Shown here: piece by piece, positions 7,806 to 15,643 of the stretch | Layout of the letters: the number at the start of each line of letters is the position of its first letter | Numbering within the stretch: the stretch's first letter is position 1 | NCBI GenBank assembly: GCA_031270605.1 | Contig: JAISXG010000068.1 | Coordinates: forward strand, 1-38,023 | Origin: Oscillospiraceae bacterium | Lineage (GTDB): Bacteria > Bacillota > Clostridia > Oscillospirales > Acutalibacteraceae | DNA length: 38,023 nucleotides | Reading direction: 5' to 3' | The notes under the pieces: model-generated | What the model was told of the DNA's origin: nothing | Seen by the model: the letters and a program-made list of their open reading frames with translations, nothing else | Database searches by the model: none | Made by a program: the position numbers and the translations under genes

Positions 7806-8849
7806 ATGGTGCGAAAAATTGACGGTGTCACAGTATTGCGCGATGGCAGAACGGTTGATCAATATATCATTGAGAATAAAAATCATGCGCGTGTGGAACT
7901 GCTCACGCTGGGCGCAACCATCCGGAGCCTGTTTATACCAGGCAAAAACGGTGACCTTTTGGATGTGGCGCTGGGTTTTGACAACATTGAAGATTATTTG
8001 ACCTCCGACTATCAGGGCGCGACCGTGGGGCCTTATGCCAATCGCATCTGCAAGGGCGAATTCACTGTTTCGGGCAAACATTATGCCATAACAAAAAATG
8101 AGGACGGCATCAACAGCCTGCATTCGGCCCGCGCGTTCACAAACGCGGTTTGGAGCGCCGAAATCCTCTTAGAAAACGCCGTAAAGTTTAACTGCCTTAC
8201 AAAAAAAGGTACAGAAGGCTTCCCGGGCGATATCCGTTCTTCGGTGACATACACACTTTCAGACATCAACGAACTGCACATGGAGTTTGCCGGAACGACG
8301 GATGAAGCAGTGCCCTTCAACCCCACAAACCATAACTATTTCAATCTTTCCGGCTATGACGCGGGCAGCATCCTTGACACGGTGCTGACGATTTATGCAT
8401 CACATTACACCCCAGTGGACGCACAAAAAATCCCCACGGGTGAAATTGCGGATGTAAAGGATACCCCCTTTACGTTCCTGCGCCCCGCCGCAATTGGCGA
8501 GCGCATCAATTTTGACTGCGAACAGCTCAAAAACACAGGCGGTTACGACCATAATTTTTGCATCGACGGCGCGGACGGTACCCTGCACACCGCGGCAGTT
8601 GCCTGCGACCCAAAAAGCGGCATTACCCTCACCGTCAAAACGACCCTGCCGGGCATTCAGTTTTATACGGGCAATTTTCTGAACGGGCAAATCGGCAAAA
8701 ACAGACGGCCCATGGAGCTCAGAACGGGCTTTTGCCTTGAAACGCAGTTTTATCCCGACACACCGAATCACCCGAACTTCCCCCAATGCACACTGCTCCC
8801 CGGGAAAGAATACTGCTCAACCACGGTTTACGCGTTTTCTGTGAAATAA
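7806..8849 (+). CDS. galM: Aldose 1-epimerase (mutarotase)
   Basis: 347 residues. Interconverts alpha and beta anomers of aldoses such as galactose and glucose. The galactose-mutarotase fold is shown by GPYANRI, SLHSARAF (first catalytic histidine), PTNHNYFNLSG (second histidine) and CLETQFYPDTPNHPNFP with the catalytic glutamate. The ATG at 7806 has AAGGGTGG 8 bases upstream; a longer frame from TTG at 7746 would run through the promoter and is rejected. No other sugar-use genes are nearby; instead it is followed after 44 bases by branched-chain amino acid genes, an unusual pairing. GalM-family members often act on several sugars, so the substrate is uncertain. Confidence 0.92.
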   Translation: MVRKIDGVTVLRDGRTVDQYIIENKNHARVELLTLGATIRSLFIPGKNGDLLDVALGFDNIEDYLTSDYQGATVGPYANRICKGEFTVSGKHYAITKNEDGINSLHSARAFTNAVWSAEILLENAVKFNCLTKKGTEGFPGDIRSSVTYTLSDINELHMEFAGTTDEAVPFNPTNHNYFNLSGYDAGSILDTVLTIYASHYTPVDAQKIPTGEIADVKDTPFTFLRPAAIGERINFDCEQLKNTGGYDHNFCIDGADGTLHTAAVACDPKSGITLTVKTTLPGIQFYTGNFLNGQIGKNRRPMELRTGFCLETQFYPDTPNHPNFPQCTLLPGKEYCSTTVYAFSVK

Positions 8850-8893
8850 CCTTTTCCTCTCATCTAAAACAAATTGTTCGGGGGTGAAAACAT

Positions 8894-10456
8894 ATAAATA
8901 AAACAATCACGATTTTAGACACCAGCCTGCGTGACGGTGCGCAAAGCGAGGGCATCGCCTTTTCTTTGCAGGATAAAGCCAACATCACAAAAGCGCTGGA
9001 TCGCATCGGTATCGCAATCATTGAAGCCGGCAACCCCTCCGCGAATCAAAAGGAGGCCGACTTTTTTCAGTCTGCGCAAAAAATCCCGCTCACACACGCG
9101 CAGCTGTGCGCGTTCGGCAGCACCCGGCGCAAGGATGTGCGCGCGGATGAAGACGCCGCCTGCCTCGCCTTGCTTACGGCAAACACACCCTGGGTTTCGA
9201 TTTTCGGCAAAAGCTGCGACTATCAGGTTACAGACGTGCTGAAAACCACGCTTGAGAATAATCTTTTGATGATCGAAGACACCTGTGCCTTCTTGAAATC
9301 CCACGGCCGCCGGGTAATTTTTGACGCGGAGCATTTTTTTGACGGCTATCTTGAAAATCCCGATTATGCCCTTGCCTGTGTTGCTGCGGCGGTGAGCGGC
9401 GGCGCGGATGTGGTGTGCCTTTGCGACACAAACGGCGGCAGCTTTCCCGAGGACGTGGAAAAAACCGTGCAACATGTGTGCGCGGCCTTTCCCCGCGCAG
9501 AGTTCGGCATTCACGCGCACAACGACTCGGACCTTGCCGTGGCCGTGACGCTCTCGGCGGTGCGGGCGGGCGCCACACACATTCAGGGCACCTTCCTCGG
9601 CTTCGGCGAGCGCTGCGGCAACGCTTCGCTTTGCTCTATTATTCCGAATTTACAATTAAAGCTCGGCTATTCCTGCATTCCTGACGAAAGCATGAAGCTG
9701 CTTTCGTCCACCGCAAGAGAAATTGCAGAAATCGCTAACATATCCGTCAGAAAAAACACGCCTTTTATCGGCGCCAGCGCCTTCGCGCACAAAGCGGGCA
9801 TGCACACAGACGCGGTGCTCAAGGTGCGCCGTTCGTTTGAGCACATCACACCCGAGAGCGTGGGCAACCACAGGCGTTTTTTGGTTTCAGACATTGCGGG
9901 AAAGGCCGCGCTGCTGGAGCGGATTTTGAAAATCTTTCCCGATTTTGACAAGAACTCCCCCGCCCTCGGGCGCATTATACAAATAATTAAAGAAAAGGAA
10001 TACCGTGGCTATCAGTTTGAAGGGGCGGACAGCTCCATGGAACTGATCATCCGCCGCGAGATCAACGGTATCGAGCCGTTTTTCGACCTGATCAGTTACA
10101 AGGTGCTGGATGAACTGCCCTATGACACGGGCAGCGCCACCGCCACCATCAAGCTCACTGTGGGCGGCAAGCTCAAAATCACCGCGGCGGACGGCGACGG
10201 CCCGGTCAACGCGCTTGACAAATCCCTGCGCGAGGCGCTCACGGAGTTTTACCCCTGCCTGCACGAGGTGCATTTGATCGACTATAAGGTGCGCGTGATG
10301 GAGCCAAAAAACGCGACGGCCGCGCAGGTGCGGGTTTTGATTACCTCTGCGGACGCGGAATCGGAGTGGACGACAATCGGCGTCGCGAACGACATCATTG
10401 AAGCCAGCTGGATCGCGCTGGTTGACTCCATCGCTTATAAACTGCTCAAATCATAG
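8894..10456 (+). CDS. cimA: (R)-citramalate synthase, apparent ATA start codon
   Basis: About 520 residues. Condenses pyruvate and acetyl-CoA to (R)-citramalate, the threonine-independent entry to isoleucine. HMGL-like TIM barrel: TILDTSLRDGAQSEGIAFSL at the N-terminus (catalytic Arg and metal-binding Asp), GIHAHNDSDLAVA (metal-binding histidines), and FAHKAGMH; then a C-terminal LeuA allosteric domain from about residue 400 (ATIKLTVGGKLKITAADGDG). The conserved N-terminus reads in frame only from ATA at 8894, preceded by GGGGGTG 7 bases away. The first ordinary start, TTG at 8966, would delete the LRDG motif. Either ATA is used, or a point change or small frameshift hit the start. The length and the CimA-type C-terminus argue against LeuA or homocitrate synthase. 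Confidence 0.88.
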   Translation: MNKTITILDTSLRDGAQSEGIAFSLQDKANITKALDRIGIAIIEAGNPSANQKEADFFQSAQKIPLTHAQLCAFGSTRRKDVRADEDAACLALLTANTPWVSIFGKSCDYQVTDVLKTTLENNLLMIEDTCAFLKSHGRRVIFDAEHFFDGYLENPDYALACVAAAVSGGADVVCLCDTNGGSFPEDVEKTVQHVCAAFPRAEFGIHAHNDSDLAVAVTLSAVRAGATHIQGTFLGFGERCGNASLCSIIPNLQLKLGYSCIPDESMKLLSSTAREIAEIANISVRKNTPFIGASAFAHKAGMHTDAVLKVRRSFEHITPESVGNHRRFLVSDIAGKAALLERILKIFPDFDKNSPALGRIIQIIKEKEYRGYQFEGADSSMELIIRREINGIEPFFDLISYKVLDELPYDTGSATATIKLTVGGKLKITAADGDGPVNALDKSLREALTEFYPCLHEVHLIDYKVRVMEPKNATAAQVRVLITSADAESEWTTIGVANDIIEASWIALVDSIAYKLLKS

Positions 10457-10504
10457 CGGTTTTTCAATAGAAGCAGCAACTTTTCAACGGAAAGGATGAA
10501 TCTC

Positions 10505-11776
10505 ATGGCAATGACCGCCACACAAAAGATATTGGCCGCTCACGCGGGGCTCAGGGAGGTGCACGCGGGGCAGCTCATTAACGCGACGCTTGATCTTGTG
10601 CTCAGCAACGACATCACCGCCCCCGTAGCTGTGAACGAATTTCATAAAGCAGGCTTTGAGCGGGTGTTTGACCCGTCAAAGGTCGTGTTCGTGCTTGACC
10701 ACTTCACGCCGAACAAAGACATCAAATCCGCCCAGAACTGTAAGCAGCTCCGTATTTTCGCAAAAGAGCACGGTATAGGCCATTTTTATGATGTGGGCGC
10801 CATGGGCATCGAGCATGTGCTGCTGCCCGAAAAAGGCCTCGCCGCGCCGGGCGACCTGATCATCGGCGCGGATTCACACACCTGCACCTACGGCGCGCTG
10901 GGCGCTTTCTCAACGGGTGTCGGCTCGACTGACGCGGCGGCAGGCATCGCCACGGGCAATGCATGGTTCAAAGTACCATCTGCCATCAAAGTGGTGCTCA
11001 CAGGCAAGCCAAACGAAGATGTTTCGGGTAAAGACGTGATTTTGCACCTCATCGGCCTGATCGGCGTGGACGGCGCACGTTACCGCTCTCTGGAATTCTT
11101 CGGTGACGGCATACAATATCTTTCCATGGACGACCGCCTCTGCATTGCCAACATGGCCATTGAATGCGGCGCGAAAAACGGTATTTTTCCGGTGGACGAC
11201 GTCACAAAAACATATCTGAAAGAGCGCGTCAGCCGCCCCTATACCGCATATGAGGCGGACGCGGACGCGGAATATGACGAAACCATTGAAATCAACCTTT
11301 CAACCCTGCGCCCCACGGCTTCATTCCCCCACCTGCCCTCCAACACGCACACAATTGACGAAATCAAAACACAATTCGGCAAAATCGCAATTGACCAGGC
11401 CGTCATCGGCTCATGCACAAACGGACGAATGGAAGACATGCGCATCGCCGCCGCAATTTTGAAAAATAAGAAAACAGCTCCCGGCGTACGAGTGATTGTA
11501 ATTCCCGGCTCGCAGGAAGTTTATCTTGGCTGCGTGCGTGAGGGTCTGGCCGAAATTTTTGTGAGCGCGGGCGCGGCTTTTTCCACACCCACCTGCGGCC
11601 CCTGCCTCGGCGGGCACATGGGCATTCTTGCCGACGGTGAAAAATGCGTATCAACAACAAACCGCAACTTTGTGGGCAGAATGGGCCACACCGAGAGCGA
11701 GGTCTATCTCGCCTCTCCCGCCGTTGCGGCTTATTCCGCGCTCAGGGGATATATTTGCGGCAAAGAAGAATTTTGA
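10505..11776 (+). CDS. leuC: 3-isopropylmalate/citramalate isomerase, large subunit
   Basis: 423 residues, aconitase superfamily. With LeuD it moves the hydroxyl group of 2-isopropylmalate (leucine path) or citramalate (isoleucine path). The [4Fe-4S] ligands are GSCTNGR (Cys304) and TPTCGPC (Cys364, Cys367). [21 protein letters not shown] is intact. The length of about 420 is that of the archaeal/clostridial form, separate from Leu[16 protein letters not shown] matches the family start at ATG 10505 with AAAGG 9 bases upstream; ATG at 10496 lies on the ribosome binding site. It follows cimA by 48 bases, which suggests a citramalate role; homoaconitase of the same family cannot be excluded by sequence alone. 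Confidence 0.92.
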   Translation: MAMTATQKILAAHAGLREVHAGQLINATLDLVLSNDITAPVAVNEFHKAGFERVFDPSKVVFVLDHFTPNKDIKSAQNCKQLRIFAKEHGIGHFYDVGAMGIEHVLLPEKGLAAPGDLIIGADSHTCTYGALGAFSTGVGSTDAAAGIATGNAWFKVPSAIKVVLTGKPNEDVSGKDVILHLIGLIGVDGARYRSLEFFGDGIQYLSMDDRLCIANMAIECGAKNGIFPVDDVTKTYLKERVSRPYTAYEADADAEYDETIEINLSTLRPTASFPHLPSNTHTIDEIKTQFGKIAIDQAVIGSCTNGRMEDMRIAAAILKNKKTAPGVRVIVIPGSQEVYLGCVREGLAEIFVSAGAAFSTPTCGPCLGGHMGILADGEKCVSTTNRNFVGRMGHTESEVYLASPAVAAYSALRGYICGKEEF

Positions 11777-11915
11777 GCAATGCGGTCAATGTAAATGAAA
11801 TTTTATTTAAATTCTTAAAGAAATTTCTGGAATTGTGAATATTTTGCTAATTTTTTGAACAGCCGCATCAATCATCTCGCGGCGGCACTCTTATTCGGAA
11901 AGGACAGAACGCAAC
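11777..11915 (+). other. leuC-leuD spacer, 139 bases
   Basis: Longer than expected inside an operon. It is A+T-rich with a small hairpin near its end (GCCGC and GCGGC at about 11861-11886) ahead of the leuD ribosome binding site. I see no coding region and no convincing promoter. Confidence 0.4.
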
Positions 11916-12404
11916 ATGGCAATCAGGTTTGAAGCGCGCGGCAGCGTGCATAAATTCGGCGACAACATCGACACCGATGTCATCATCCCCGCAAGATATC
12001 TCAACAGCTTCAGCGAAGCGGAGCTTGCCTCGCACTGTATGGAGGACATCGACAAGGAGTTTAAAAACAACGTCAAGCCCGGTGACGTGATCGTTGCGGG
12101 CAAAAATTTCGGTTGCGGTTCTTCAAGAGAGCACGCCCCCATTTCGATTAAAGCATCGGGCATTTCGTGCGTCATAGCGGAGAGCTTCGCAAGAATTTTT
12201 TACCGCAACGCGATTAATATCGGCCTGCCGATCATTGAGTCGGCCGAGGCGGCAAAGCGCATTGCGGCCGGCGAAGAGCTGGAAATCGATTTCAAAACCG
12301 GCAAAATAAAGAATTTGTCGACAAACGAAGAATTTTTGACAGAACCTTTTCCCGAATTCATTCGGAAAATTATCGAAAAAGGCGGACTTTTGGCATCTTT
12401 ATAA
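11916..12404 (+). CDS. leuD: 3-isopropylmalate/citramalate isomerase, small subunit
   Basis: 162 residues, the short LeuD form that pairs with the ~420-residue Leu[16 protein letters not shown] at the N-terminus and [21 protein letters not shown] are the conserved swivel-domain motifs. GGAAAGGA lies about 10 bases before the ATG. No leuB (isopropylmalate dehydrogenase) or leuA follows; the next gene is unrelated, so the third step must be encoded elsewhere. Confidence 0.93.
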   Translation: MAIRFEARGSVHKFGDNIDTDVIIPARYLNSFSEAELASHCMEDIDKEFKNNVKPGDVIVAGKNFGCGSSREHAPISIKASGISCVIAESFARIFYRNAINIGLPIIESAEAAKRIAAGEELEIDFKTGKIKNLSTNEEFLTEPFPEFIRKIIEKGGLLASL

Positions 12405-12447
12405 TTATTTGTTAATATATATTTAACAATTTTGCATAATTAGTAGG

Positions 12448-12476
12448 TTGACTATTTTCGCGAAAAGTAGTAAGAT
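12448..12476 (+). promoter_or_regulatory. Promoter with palindromic spacer before the surface-protein gene
   Basis: -35 TTGACT (12448-12453), 17-base spacer, -10 TAAGAT (12471-12476). The spacer contains the perfect 12-base palindrome TTTTCGCGAAAA, flanked by ACTA and (G)TAGT, so the symmetry reaches about 20 bases. This looks like a repressor operator lying between the promoter boxes. Confidence 0.62.
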
Positions 12477-12532
12477 AACTCTAGTTATATTATTATGTTT
12501 GGCCTTTTGTGCCCGATTGGAGGTTTACGGAC

Positions 12533-14500
12533 TTGAAGTTAAAAAAATCCGTTGCACTTGTTGTTGCAACAATGGTCTCATTGTCCGTTTTTTGCAGCAT
12601 CACTGCGTCTGCCTTGCTTGAAGAGATTTGGCCGCACAAAACCCAGTTTACATACACAAAATCAAACCCCGCTTGGCTTTCCGGCTTAACCGTAAGTGAG
12701 CAGCCGAATGTGATCGATTCCCAGATCAAACGGAATATCCTGATTGCGAAACCTTCAAAATACCTTTATGCCTACACCCCCGAATCCTTCTCAAACGAAG
12801 TCGCGCAGTATATGCGGCTGTATGAGCTTGATGAGAGCTCCTATAAGAGTTCTTACCTCTATGTGCTGGAAATACTCAACAAAGCTTCCGCCACAATGTA
12901 TCAGAATGTTCCTGACGAATTTATTAAAGAATGGCTGGAAAGCGCGGGTATTGTTTACCCCGAGAACGGTCTTCAAAATGACGAAACCTTGATTTTTGCC
13001 CGCATTTTATATACAGCTATGCGCGCAAACCCCACGTTTGCCGCAAGTATCCCCTCGGGCTATAAGCTTGAGGCCGCGGTCGTGGCCGTTTTTGGTTATT
13101 ATTTCAAAAAAGATTTGGGCGCGCTTGCCCCGTGGGATTCCACCGCATCGCTCGACTCGGTCCATAAATACTTCATTGCGATCTCAAAAGCCTCTCTTTA
13201 CGCTCAGGGTTATGCGATAACGCCGCAGACGACTGACGAAACGGTCTATAAAATGATGGCGGTCAGGGTGATTGAAGAGGCCGGCTATGCGATTGACGCA
13301 GACACGGCGACCTTTGAAGAGCTCAAGCTCAAATACATGGCCGCAATGCTCGGCAAAGCCTACAACGTTTCTCTTGCGCCCGAGCTGCTTGACAGCGCAA
13401 TCAAAAATGATCAGGTTCCCTTCTATCTTTTGCAGGCAATGGGCAAAACAAAGAATCTGACAATTAAAAACTCCGCAACCTTTGCAGAAGCTTTTAATCT
13501 GATTGCCGAAAAAACCGATTATTTCAACCTTGAGCACGACGAATTCTATTCTGACATCACAAACTACGAGGTCTATTTTGAATATATCAGAAGTTTCTTT
13601 TGGATCTGGCCCAAGACTTTAATGAAAAATGACGATCAGGCCGGCCAATCCGTCAAGCTTTTTCTGGACGGTGTTCTGATAAACGATGACATCACCAACA
13701 AAATCACCATCAGCAAAACCGTAAAATCACAAACCTACACCCTTCAAGTGGTTTATAAAAAGGCCGATGAAGTCAAAACACAGACTTATTTCCTGACCGT
13801 CTATCAAGGTGACGCAGAGCCGCCCAACAACGGCTCATCAAACGGGCAAACCACCACTCCCGATGTTGACATCACCTTTCCTGTGTTTGACGCGATTTCT
13901 GATTTGTTCACAAACCCCGGTTCGGTCATAGGTGATACGTTGGCAATGCCTTCCAGAATCACACAAATCATCAATATGTTCGCACCAAACTTTGGCTCCG
14001 GAACCGCCGCAAACGCCTTTGATTTTCTGACCGGCATTTTGGATTTCCTGCCCTCCGGCACCGGTGATTCTTCGGGCAACAGCGGCTCATTGGGGGGCAT
14101 CGGCGGTGTCAGCGTCGGCCTCACAGGGCAGAGCACCACAACAGGCGGTTTTGCCAATGCCGGCTCAAACTCACCGCTTGCGTTCGGCAGTGTTGTTTCT
14201 TCTGCCGCAACCGGCGAGCAAAACATTTCGCAGGCAACACCTTATCAGCATGTCAGCGAAATGGCGGCCGCGCCCGCCGGCTATACCTATGTGACAGACA
14301 GCAAGGGCTATGTGCTTGGGCTTTCCATGAAATATGACGCGGCGGCCCCCGGCATCACATCCCCCGCCGCAATGAACATCAGCACCGCAATGAGCGAAAC
14401 CTTGCAAAAATACCAGTGGCTTTTGATTCCCGCAGTCATTTCTGCCGGCGGCATCACGGGCATTCTTATCTGGAAAAAGAAAAAATCTCCGGCGCATTAA
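12533..14500 (+). CDS. Large secreted protein with C-terminal membrane anchor
   Basis: 655 residues. A signal peptide (MKLKKSVALVVATMVSLSVF, cleavage near ASA) is followed by a helical, tyrosine-rich region to about residue 380. A beta segment (VKLFLDGVLINDDI to YFLTVYQGD, about 380-430) resembles a cadherin-like beta-sandwich repeat. A low-complexity Gly/Ser/Thr linker follows, then a C-terminal transmembrane helix (WLLIPAVISAGGITGILIW) ending in KKKKSPAH. There is no LPxTG motif, so anchoring is by the membrane. The TTG at 12533 lies 9 bases after GGAGG; the GTG at 12509 precedes that site. The family is not recognised; a cell-surface or envelope role is likely. The downstream sensor, regulator and protease genes may or may not be linked. 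Confidence 0.75.
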   Translation: MKLKKSVALVVATMVSLSVFCSITASALLEEIWPHKTQFTYTKSNPAWLSGLTVSEQPNVIDSQIKRNILIAKPSKYLYAYTPESFSNEVAQYMRLYELDESSYKSSYLYVLEILNKASATMYQNVPDEFIKEWLESAGIVYPENGLQNDETLIFARILYTAMRANPTFAASIPSGYKLEAAVVAVFGYYFKKDLGALAPWDSTASLDSVHKYFIAISKASLYAQGYAITPQTTDETVYKMMAVRVIEEAGYAIDADTATFEELKLKYMAAMLGKAYNVSLAPELLDSAIKNDQVPFYLLQAMGKTKNLTIKNSATFAEAFNLIAEKTDYFNLEHDEFYSDITNYEVYFEYIRSFFWIWPKTLMKNDDQAGQSVKLFLDGVLINDDITNKITISKTVKSQTYTLQVVYKKADEVKTQTYFLTVYQGDAEPPNNGSSNGQTTTPDVDITFPVFDAISDLFTNPGSVIGDTLAMPSRITQIINMFAPNFGSGTAANAFDFLTGILDFLPSGTGDSSGNSGSLGGIGGVSVGLTGQSTTTGGFANAGSNSPLAFGSVVSSAATGEQNISQATPYQHVSEMAAAPAGYTYVTDSKGYVLGLSMKYDAAAPGITSPAAMNISTAMSETLQKYQWLLIPAVISAGGITGILIWKKKKSPAH

Positions 14501-14845
14501 ACCGCTGTTAAATTTGTTCTGTAAAGTATAATTAAGCGTATCACAGCAGATTGCCGGTGATACGCTTAATCAATATCCTGGGTGAAAGGCTTCTCTTTGT
14601 GCCCATGCGGCGGCGCATCCGCACAAGAAATTTCTCTGTTTATTATTGAAATGTTCAATTATTTTTGTTATAAAAGGAATAGAGTTGATTGTCTTTTTTT
14701 GCTTTTTTTGACGCGAAAATGCAAAATTTGGCCTGCATACTTCCCTATAAATACAAAGAATAAAACATATAAAATTATGGAATATCGAAGCCGCTCCAAA
14801 GTTCCAAATATTAGGGCGCGCTTCGAAAAAGGAAGGACTGTGTTT
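14501..14845 (+). other. Intergenic region with two strong inverted repeats
   Basis: 345 bases without a plausible gene. Hairpin 1, at 14531-14570, has a perfect 13-base stem (ATTAAGCGTATCA and TGATACGCTTAAT) and a 14-base loop, but no T run follows, so it is a poor rho-independent terminator. Hairpin 2, at 14597-14626, is symmetrical: TTGTGC-CC-ATGCG-GCGG-CGCAT-CC-GCACAA. The rest is A+T-rich and must carry the response-regulator promoter, which I cannot place with confidence. Confidence 0.6.
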
Positions 14846-15535
14846 ATGCAAAACGAAAAAATTATGATTGTTGACGACGATGTAAACATTTGCGAATTAC
14901 TGCGGCTTTATTTAGAAAAAGAAGGCTTTTCAACCGTAATCGTCAACGACGGCCTGAGCGCTGTAGACATGTTCACAAGAGAAAATCCGAGCCTTGTGCT
15001 GCTTGACATCATGCTGCCCGGGCTTGACGGCTGGCAGGTTTGCCGCAAGATCCGCGCGAACTCATCCGTGCCGATCATCATGCTCAGCGCAAAGGGCGAA
15101 ACCTTTGACAAGGTGCTCGGCCTTGAGCTTGGGGCCGACGACTATGTGGTGAAGCCTTTTGACACAAAAGAAGTCACGGCGAGGATCAAGGCGGTGCTGC
15201 GGCGCACCTCAGCGCAAAACCATGAGCAGCTCAAAGAGGTTCGCTTTGACAAGCTTGTGATCAATCTCACAAACTATGAATTGAAGGTTGACGGCGTTTT
15301 GATCGACACACCGCCCAAAGAGCTTGAGCTGATTTTTCACCTTGCCAGCAACCCTAACCGCGTTTTCACCCGTGACCAGCTGCTCGACGAGGTCTGGGGC
15401 TTCGATTATTACGGCGACTCCCGCACGGTTGACGTGCATGTGAAACGCCTTCGCGAAAAACTTGAGGGCGTGTCTGACAAATGGGAGTTGAAGACCGTGT
15501 GGAGCGTGGGCTATAAGTTTGAGACCAAAGAATGA
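14846..15535 (+). CDS. OmpR/PhoB-family response regulator
   Basis: 229 residues. Receiver domain at residues 1-118: acidic pocket D10-D11-D12, phospho-acceptor Asp54 in LVLLDIMLPGLDGW, and conserved Lys103 in VVKPFD. C-terminal winged helix (about 130-226), with ELELIFHLASNPNRVFTRDQ, LLDEVWGFDYYGDSRTVDVH and the closing VWSVGYKFE. The chosen ATG at 14846 has GGAAGGA 8 bases upstream; a longer frame from 14582 crosses the hairpins and is rejected. Followed by a sensor kinase and an HtrA-type protease, which suggests an envelope-stress regulator like Bacillus CssR; this is inference from gene order. Confidence 0.93.
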   Translation: MQNEKIMIVDDDVNICELLRLYLEKEGFSTVIVNDGLSAVDMFTRENPSLVLLDIMLPGLDGWQVCRKIRANSSVPIIMLSAKGETFDKVLGLELGADDYVVKPFDTKEVTARIKAVLRRTSAQNHEQLKEVRFDKLVINLTNYELKVDGVLIDTPPKELELIFHLASNPNRVFTRDQLLDEVWGFDYYGDSRTVDVHVKRLREKLEGVSDKWELKTVWSVGYKFETKE

Positions 15536-15643
15536 TATGCTCTTCATAAAAGGATGGCATCGCCTGTTCTTTAAGCGGCTTTCCGTTATCCCGCATTGTT
15601 TTTCTCAAGTGCCACGGTTGTTTGGCAGAGGGGTATTTGTATC

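Noticed and set aside
8850-8893. T-box or leucine-type leader before cimA
   Set aside because: The gap is only 44 bases, with no T-box motif, leader peptide of branched-chain codons or terminator.
8966-10456. TTG at 8966 as the start of cimA
   Set aside because: It would remove the conserved LRDGAQ active-site motif that is in frame just upstream, and has no ribosome binding site.
10505-12404. LeuCD as homoaconitase for lysine synthesis
   Set aside because: The family is shared, but the adjacent synthase has the CimA-type layout rather than homocitrate synthase, so the citramalate/isopropylmalate role is preferred.
12509-12532. GTG at 12509 as the start of the surface protein
   Set aside because: The ribosome binding site GGAGG lies downstream of it, and the signal peptide begins properly at TTG 12533.
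14582-14845. N-terminal extension of the response regulator
   Set aside because: It runs through a palindromic hairpin and A+T-rich DNA, and the receiver domain begins at the ATG at 14846 with its own ribosome binding site.
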